Positions 7,036 to 11,262 of a DNA stretch of 11,262 nt are shown here, one piece after another. The stretch covers positions 1 through 11,262 of the forward strand of contig JAAHIC010000081.1 in assembly GCA_010671965.1 (NCBI GenBank), written 5' to 3'. A program made the position numbers and the translations under genes. A model generated the notes under the pieces. That model was not told where the DNA came from. It saw nothing but the letters and a program-made list of their open reading frames with translations, and made no database searches. The DNA comes from Leptolyngbya sp. SIO4C5. Lineage in GTDB: Bacteria; Cyanobacteriota; Cyanobacteriia; Phormidesmidales; Phormidesmidaceae. The first letter of the stretch is position 1; every line of letters begins with the position of its first letter.

Positions 7036-7135
7036 GGTTCTTCGTGGACACTCTTTCGGGAACTAGGAACTTGCTGGATAACGGGCACTATTCGCCCCAT
7101 AACTGCCGTTGATGATTCAAGATCAAAACTGACTG

Positions 7136-7975
7136 CTACGACTGACGCGGATCTATCTGCCAGACTAAAACCGCTGTGCCGCCTCTAAGATCCACCAGAG
7201 ATACATAGGCAGCCGGGATGCCATCGGCATTGCTCAGGGTATAAAACCGCTGACCGCCATACAGCTCGTACTGGGCCTGCTCAAATCCTAGCCCAGCCGC
7301 TGCCGCTGTTTGTCGTAGGTCTTCTTTTGCCACTAAATCCACGTTGCGGGTGATGTATTTAAAGACGCTGACGCCAGCAACGGGTTGCCGGTTGCTGTCA
7401 AAAAACAGACTTTGCTGCTCTGCCGTTAGGTAATTCTCTATCAGCGATGAATATAAAGAATCCCACTTGTCAGTCTGATCGAAGTTGCCGTAGTCCACCC
7501 GATCAAAGCTGCCAAAAAAGCGGCCCTGAGCTTCGTAATCAAATGTAGCTGATGAATCCTCCTCCAAGGATTGATTAAAATCCTGTGCGTCAGCGCCGCT
7601 CTCGTCAGTGTCCGTATCGGACTGCAAATCCTGTCGCTCCTCCTCTGTCAGAGACTCTTGGAGCTGGGCTAGCTTTTCAGCCGCTGGCGGTGCTGGCGCT
7701 CTGGCCGGAGTCGAGGGAGGCTGGGCTGGCTTCGCCGCTGGGGATGGAGGCGTGACCGGGGGCGGGGCTAGATTGAGAATATCTACCGGAACAATCTCTG
7801 CTTCCGGCTCAGGTAGTTCCTCTACTTCAGATACTTCAGCTTCAGGATCTAAGGCTGAAGGCACTGGCACTACCAGCAGCAGGCCATGCAAGGCAATGGA
7901 GACTATCACCAACGGATGATACAGCCAGTGCCAGAGGGAAGAGCGCGATCGCCGCAAATTTGAAAAATCGCTCAT
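7136..7975 (-). CDS. TonB-like N-terminus fused to an acidic linker and an unrecognised C-terminal domain
   Basis: The 279-aa product starts with a basic tail and one membrane helix (about 21-39), in which SIALHGLLLV places Ser26 four residues before His30. E. coli TonB has the same Ser-x3-His pattern in its energy-coupling helix. A proline-rich part follows (PPPVTPPSPAAKPAQPPSTP, about 71-90), then a strongly acidic segment (about 101-145). The C-terminal region (about 150-279) is rich in aromatic and acidic residues, has no cysteine and matches nothing I recognise. The TonB C-terminal domain is not evident. It precedes the other TonB-like gene by 100 nt and follows pstS by 143 nt on the same strand, so all three may share a transcript. 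Its function is unknown. Confidence 0.6.
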   Translation of the reverse strand: MSDFSNLRRSRSSLWHWLYHPLVIVSIALHGLLLVVPVPSALDPEAEVSEVEELPEPEAEIVPVDILNLAPPPVTPPSPAAKPAQPPSTPARAPAPPAAEKLAQLQESLTEEERQDLQSDTDTDESGADAQDFNQSLEEDSSATFDYEAQGRFFGSFDRVDYGNFDQTDKWDSLYSSLIENYLTAEQQSLFFDSNRQPVAGVSVFKYITRNVDLVAKEDLRQTAAAAGLGFEQAQYELYGGQRFYTLSNADGIPAAYVSLVDLRGGTAVLVWQIDPRQS

Positions 7976-8070
7976 CAGTCACGCGATAAAGGCGCAGCTG
8001 CGACGGCAAATCCCAGGACACCCCGCAGGGCTACCTCAGGACTCACCGCACTGCCGCTTTTACAGCACAT

Positions 8071-8116
8071 AGCACCAGATAGCACCAGATAGCACCAGGG
8101 CTAGCAGGCTATCTGG
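8071..8116. repeat. Triple 10-bp direct repeat with inverted partner downstream of pstS
   Basis: AGCACCAGAT is repeated at 8071-8080 and 8081-8090, and a near copy is at 8091-8100. CCAGATAGC (8075-8083 and again 8085-8093) is the exact reverse complement of GCTATCTGG (8108-8116). A 9-bp hairpin can therefore form in two registers just after the pstS stop codon. No T-run follows on the minus strand, so termination is doubtful. An mRNA-stabilising 3' hairpin is possible. Confidence 0.6.
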
Positions 8117-8118
8117 GC

Positions 8119-9129
8119 TTATTCGCTCTCGCTGTCTTCCTCAAAAGCGGAGTTGAGGAGAGCGACGACGCTGCTGTCAGCCGGGGCACCGCTGAAGACA
8201 GAACCCGTAATTTCCTGGGCGACGAGGGCCTGCCCCAGCAGGTAGGCGTCATCAGAAAGCGGCACATAGCCGACATCGGAAATTAGATAGCGGTTGTCTT
8301 CACTGAGATAAAAATCAACAAAACTCTCTACCTCAGGCCGATCTAAGGCATCTTTGCGAACGTAGATAAAGATTGGACGAGAGAGAGGCGTGTAGGTGCC
8401 GTTGTTCACCGTCTCAGCGCTGGGAACAACTGGGCCGCTACCATTGTCAATCGCCACAGCCTGTAGCTGATCTCTGTTCTCTTCATAGTAGGCCAGACCG
8501 AAATAGCCCAGGCTACCGGGAGTGCCCGCTGTTCCTAGGACGATGACGTTATCGTCTTCGCTGGCGGTGTAGTCGGCCCGGCTGTCACCGTCAATGATGA
8601 CTTCGCTGAAGTAGTCAAACGTCCCAGAGTCGGTACCAGGGCCAAAGAGAGTTAGAGCCTGATCCGGGAAACTGGGACGAATTTGGTTCCAGTTGGTAAC
8701 GGTACCTTCAGCCGTTGCTTCCCACATGGTCTTGAGTTCATCTACGGTGAGAGAATCAGCCCAGGTATTGCTGTTCGGCACAACTACGGTAATGGCGTCG
8801 TAGGCAACCGGAACTTCGATATACTCAACCCCATTTTCGGCGCAGGCTTCAATTTCTTCATCCTTGATCGGACGAGAGGCCCCTGAGATGACAGTTTCAC
8901 CGGCACAAAACTTTTTGAAACCGCCTCCGGTTCCCGAAATGCCAACAACTACGCTAACTTCGGGGTTTTGGGCAATAAACTCCTCGGCCATTGCCTCACT
9001 GATGGGGCCGACGGTGCTAGAACCATCGAGCAAAACTTCTGTTCTATCTTGAGCTGATGTATTCGCGGTTAAAAGTCCTAGCGTCGCAGCTAGAGCAGCC
9101 GCTCCTAAGAAAATACGACGATTCAGCAT
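8119..9129 (-). CDS. pstS: Periplasmic phosphate-binding protein, PstS/SphX type
   Basis: This is the substrate-binding protein of a high-affinity phosphate ABC importer. Family motifs are [17 protein letters not shown] near the mature N-terminus, [57 protein letters not shown] and LSRPIFIYV. The start at 9129 (336 aa) is chosen over an in-frame start at 9171 because GGAG lies 7 nt ahead and the signal peptide then begins properly: [20 protein letters not shown], with cleavage likely near TSAQD. The RR-x-F-L pattern looks like a twin-arginine (Tat) signal, which is not typical of PstS. No pstC, pstA or pstB is present here, so the permease is encoded elsewhere. Candidate PHO-box sites lie upstream. 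Confidence 0.92.
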   Translation of the reverse strand: MLNRRIFLGAAALAATLGLLTANTSAQDRTEVLLDGSSTVGPISEAMAEEFIAQNPEVSVVVGISGTGGGFKKFCAGETVISGASRPIKDEEIEACAENGVEYIEVPVAYDAITVVVPNSNTWADSLTVDELKTMWEATAEGTVTNWNQIRPSFPDQALTLFGPGTDSGTFDYFSEVIIDGDSRADYTASEDDNVIVLGTAGTPGSLGYFGLAYYEENRDQLQAVAIDNGSGPVVPSAETVNNGTYTPLSRPIFIYVRKDALDRPEVESFVDFYLSEDNRYLISDVGYVPLSDDAYLLGQALVAQEITGSVFSGAPADSSVVALLNSAFEEDSESE

Positions 9130-9196
9130 ACAAACACTCCGCAGCGATAAGTTTTTTCGCGTCAAAAGCAAGCCAAAACTCAGGCTACGGGATGAA

Positions 9197-9248
9197 GATT
9201 AAGGGTAAACCCCTAGATAGTTTATAGAAACTTTGTGTTTGGGTTAAG
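9197..9248 (-). promoter_or_regulatory. Candidate PHO-box promoter of pstS
   Basis: On the minus strand CTTAACCC (9241-9248) matches 7 of 8 positions, and CTTAATCT (9197-9204) all 8, of the cyanobacterial PHO half-site YTTAAYYW. Their starts are 44 nt apart, four turns of the 11-nt spacing expected for 8-bp repeats with 3-bp gaps. A weaker 6-of-8 site, TATAAACT (9219-9226), falls in the same register and also supplies a -10-like TATAAA. Intermediate sites are poor, so this is a plausible but not strong phosphate-starvation promoter. Confidence 0.4.
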
Positions 9249-9274
9249 GAATTGTGAGGCGATCGCTCGTCGGC

Positions 9275-10162
9275 CTAAATTTCTGCCACTGCCCGTTCCA
9301 CCAAACGCCGCGCCAGGGTTTGTATACCCGTGTGTTCGTAATAGTTGGTGCTGATGTCGAGAAAGGCGCCGAAATAGTCCAGCTTGTCGTCTGCGATATC
9401 GACGAATTTTTGAAAATTCTGGGTGATTTTCTCTGGCGTTAGTCCCTTCTTAGCGACAAATCCGCCCATCCAGTCCTTGGTTGAGTTAAAGCTGGCTTCC
9501 ATAAAACCGAGCTGCTGGGCCGTATTGCTGCCAGGAATCAGGTCGCGAATCCGCTTGAAAGCCCCATTTTCCTCTAGCTCTTTGGGGCCAAGGCGACTCA
9601 GCACTAGCTGGGCCTGTTGGATGAAGTTAGGTCCCAGGGGAATTAGGCCGTCAAAGGAAACCAAAGCTGCCATGCGAATCAGGGATTCGCCGCTGTAGTC
9701 ACCTAAAGCGCGTACAAAGTCACCAATGCTGTCGCCAGGTATGCCGTTGATTTGGCAGAAGGCCACCACTTCTGTCACCAGCTTGAGGCTAAGATCGATG
9801 GTTTGCGCTTTTTCGGCTTTGGGCGTCAGCTTATTGAGAAAGCCCAGCAGAGAGACCTTTTCGCCGATCTTATTTGCCAGAGCGGCAGTACCCAATGCTC
9901 CTCCGGTCTTGTCGATTGTCTGGTAAAGCCACAGCGCCCGCTGGTAGCCCTGGGACTTGTCGTTGAAAAGCTGAATGGCCCGCTCGCCAATCTGCTGAAT
10001 CAGGGCCTCGTTGGTTTCCCCCGTGACTTGGCGAATCGTGTTTTCAAAGCCGACGATGTTGTCCCACTCGCCGGGCAGAGCAAAGTCGAGCGATCGCAGG
10101 GCATACACCGTCAGATTGCGCTCTGGCAGTTGGTCAACAAGTTCGTAAATAGGCTGGCTCAT
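9275..10162 (-). CDS. Soluble helical protein of unknown function
   Basis: The 295-aa product is not recognised. It has no signal peptide, no transmembrane segment and no catalytic motif I can name. It is predicted by eye to be mostly alpha-helical, with a Gly-rich stretch (KTGGALGTAALANKIGEKV) and repeated amphipathic helices such as TIDLSLKLVTEVVAFCQ. It contains one cysteine. The ATG (10160-10162) lies 16 nt after the stop codon of the upstream lipoprotein gene, which suggests a two-gene operon. The pstS promoter region begins directly after it. Codon and base use look like the neighbours, so it is probably a resident gene. A cytosolic or peripheral membrane role is inference. Confidence 0.8.
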   Translation of the reverse strand: MSQPIYELVDQLPERNLTVYALRSLDFALPGEWDNIVGFENTIRQVTGETNEALIQQIGERAIQLFNDKSQGYQRALWLYQTIDKTGGALGTAALANKIGEKVSLLGFLNKLTPKAEKAQTIDLSLKLVTEVVAFCQINGIPGDSIGDFVRALGDYSGESLIRMAALVSFDGLIPLGPNFIQQAQLVLSRLGPKELEENGAFKRIRDLIPGSNTAQQLGFMEASFNSTKDWMGGFVAKKGLTPEKITQNFQKFVDIADDKLDYFGAFLDISTNYYEHTGIQTLARRLVERAVAEI

Positions 10163-10178
10163 GGTGTTTTGCTCTGAA

Positions 10179-10706
10179 TTACTTTACTAAGCTTTCTAGT
10201 CCGGCTAAATCAAACTTTTCAATCCAGGCTTCCCGGTCGGCGGCGGTAAAAGTGCTGTCCCTAGAGAGGACTTTTACCTGCAGGCGATCGCCCACCAAAA
10301 TGCTGGTCGTCGTATCCCCCAGCGTCACAGCCGGATAGCCCGCAATCGTGCGATCGCTATTTTCATACTTCGCTACTGCCGGTGGATTGCCGGCCGTATC
10401 CGACACCGCCAGCATCGCTAGATCAGTGCCATCTCGCTTTAGCTTGGCTTCAGCAAAACCCGACTTTTCCTGCACATAGACGCGCTGGTAGCCGTCTGCC
10501 TCCGGCGGAAAATACTGATTGAACTGGCTGCCCGGCAGCACGTCGGCCTGGGTGGCGGCAGGGGGAGCTGACTGGGCCTCTTCCCAGCGAGATTCAGTCT
10601 GAGGGGCGCTGCAGGCCGTTAGTAAGAGAACGACTGCTAAGAACAGCGGTGCCATAGATCGAACTGATAATCGAACCGATTGACGCAACATAGCTTTTTG
10701 GCGCAT
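10179..10706 (-). CDS. Small lipoprotein of unknown function
   Basis: The 175-aa precursor has a basic N-terminus, a hydrophobic stretch (MAPLFLAVVLLLTAC) and a clear lipobox, LLTAC, with Cys32 as the lipidation site. This gives a mature protein of about 144 residues anchored in a membrane. After a Ser/Ala/Pro linker, the mature part (about 55-175) is a compact domain including GSQFNQYFPPEADGYQRVYV, EAKLKRDGTDLAMLAVSDT and ITGxx-type beta segments ending EAWIEKFDLAGLESL. No family is recognised. ATG at 10704-10706 is supported by GAGGG about 6 nt ahead. It leads a probable operon with the downstream 295-aa protein. Confidence 0.82.
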   Translation of the reverse strand: MRQKAMLRQSVRLSVRSMAPLFLAVVLLLTACSAPQTESRWEEAQSAPPAATQADVLPGSQFNQYFPPEADGYQRVYVQEKSGFAEAKLKRDGTDLAMLAVSDTAGNPPAVAKYENSDRTIAGYPAVTLGDTTTSILVGDRLQVKVLSRDSTFTAADREAWIEKFDLAGLESLVK

Positions 10707-10752
10707 GGCTTTCCCTCAAGAATCTGATCGACTGCTGAATACAGGTGACTCT

Positions 10753-10780
10753 AGAATATTTTCTTCCGTCGTTTTAGCAA
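10753..10780 (-). promoter_or_regulatory. Candidate sigma-70 promoter for the lipoprotein operon
   Basis: On the minus strand TTGCTA (10775-10780) and TATTCT (10753-10758) are separated by 16 nt, close to the bacterial housekeeping consensus. The -10 lies about 47 nt ahead of the start codon. The region is the 193-nt divergent gap between this operon and the small plus-strand gene. Confidence 0.4.
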
Positions 10781-10899
10781 AGCTGATAGAGGCAGAAAAG
10801 CGGCTGTGAGACAGAATTTACGTCTCCGTTCTCGATTCGGTGAAATTTTTGAGTCAGCTCAGCCCATAATGGGGACTGTGAAATTCAACGCCAGCGAAT

Positions 10900-11154
10900 A
10901 TGCCAAGAACACCCAGCGAATACGTTATTCACATGCTGATGGAAGGCGGACACCACGAAGAAGTTCGCTTTGCCACCGTTCAGGAATTTCAGAAATGGTA
11001 CAGCGGTGAGCTGATGCCCAAAGCCAGCTCGGATGACTTCATCAGCGTACCCGTGCCCAAAATTAATCCGGGGGAATATATGGTAGTGCGGCCCTCAAAA
11101 ATTATTGGCATCCGGGTGGAACCTGTCTTCAGCTCTAGCGTCGAGCGCTATTAG
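10900..11154 (+). CDS. Small soluble protein of unknown function
   Basis: The 84-aa product, MPRTPSEYVIHMLMEGGHHE onward, is not assigned to a named family. It looks like a compact alpha/beta protein: EVRFATVQEFQKWYSGEL is a likely helix, then DDFISVPVPKINPGEYMVVR and KIIGIRVEPVF are likely strands. There is no signal peptide, membrane segment or cysteine. Composition is balanced and codon use fits the neighbours, which supports a real gene. An overlapping longer frame at 10806-11009 reads as a shadow with an Arg-rich tail. No strong ribosome-binding site is visible. It is divergent from the lipoprotein operon. Confidence 0.75.
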   Translation: MPRTPSEYVIHMLMEGGHHEEVRFATVQEFQKWYSGELMPKASSDDFISVPVPKINPGEYMVVRPSKIIGIRVEPVFSSSVERY

Positions 11155-11262
11155 AACCAAACGAGACGACAATTTGTCGGGGTGGCTGAGCTTTTGAAGC
11201 AAGCCCCTGCCCACCGACCAGCCCAACGAAGTGATGCAACTTCTCACCAAGCACTGTCAGCT
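11155..11262. other. Unassigned right-edge segment
   Basis: After the TAG at 11152-11154 the same plus-strand frame stays open to the window edge, and a minus-strand frame is also open from the edge to a TAG inside the preceding gene. Neither encodes anything recognisable. Short complementary segments (GTCGG near 11177 with CCGAC near 11217, and GCTT/AAGC inside) could form a hairpin. It may be the 3' end of a convergent gene, the start of a new gene, or plain intergenic DNA. Confidence 0.25.

Noticed and set aside
10806..11009. 67-aa plus-strand frame overlapping the 84-aa gene
   Set aside because: It is out of frame with the better-composed 84-aa gene and ends in an Arg/Ser-rich sequence typical of a shadow frame.
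11152..11262. Stop-codon readthrough of the 84-aa gene, since the frame stays open after TAG
   Set aside because: The open stretch is only 36 codons, is cut by the window edge and has no recognisable content. Chance is the simpler explanation.
1..11262. CRISPR array, toxin-antitoxin pair, phage genes or a defence island
   Set aside because: No regularly spaced repeats and no matching gene pairs or domains were seen. Apart from the IS end the window reads as core chromosome.

Overview
The window looks like cyanobacterial chromosome. The 8-mer GCGATCGC (HIP1) occurs 13 times between 4146 and 10357. The ribosomal and transcription genes follow the usual cyanobacterial order, and their products resemble cyanobacterial homologues. 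The species cannot be fixed from the sequence alone.

Region 1 (1-4460, almost all minus strand): read in the direction of transcription, the order is rplS, tRNA-Trp(CCA), secE, nusG, rplK, rplA, an L10 leader, rplJ, rplL, then an intrinsic terminator at 223-256. These genes make 50S proteins L19, L11, L1, L10 and L7/L12, the SecE translocase subunit and the NusG elongation factor. The 271-nt rplA-rplJ gap holds the L10 autoregulatory leader. It also contains a striking pair of competing helices. The far left edge (3-107, plus strand) is the 3' end of an IS630-family transposase, so an insertion sequence lies just downstream of the ribosomal cluster.

Region 2 (4461-6031, plus strand): divergent from rplS are a membrane-anchored cupredoxin with a complete type-1 copper ligand set and map (type I methionine aminopeptidase). 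map runs tail-to-tail into the next gene, with overlapping stop codons.

Region 3 (6028-10706, minus strand): in transcription order this holds a small lipoprotein, a soluble helical protein of unknown function, a PstS-type phosphate-binding protein, and two adjacent proteins with TonB-like architecture (membrane anchor with a His in the TM helix, then a long Pro/Ser-rich or acidic linker). Only the second of these, the distal one, has a recognisable TonB-C-like end. A candidate PHO-box promoter precedes pstS. No exbB, exbD or pstCAB is present in the window.

Region 4 (10900-11262, plus strand): a small unrecognised protein gene, then about 100 nt whose role I cannot assign.

Most of the window is ordinary core genome. 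The points most worth a second look are the alternative pairing in the L10 leader, the expanded L10 and L7/L12 proteins, and the tandem TonB-like pair next to pstS.
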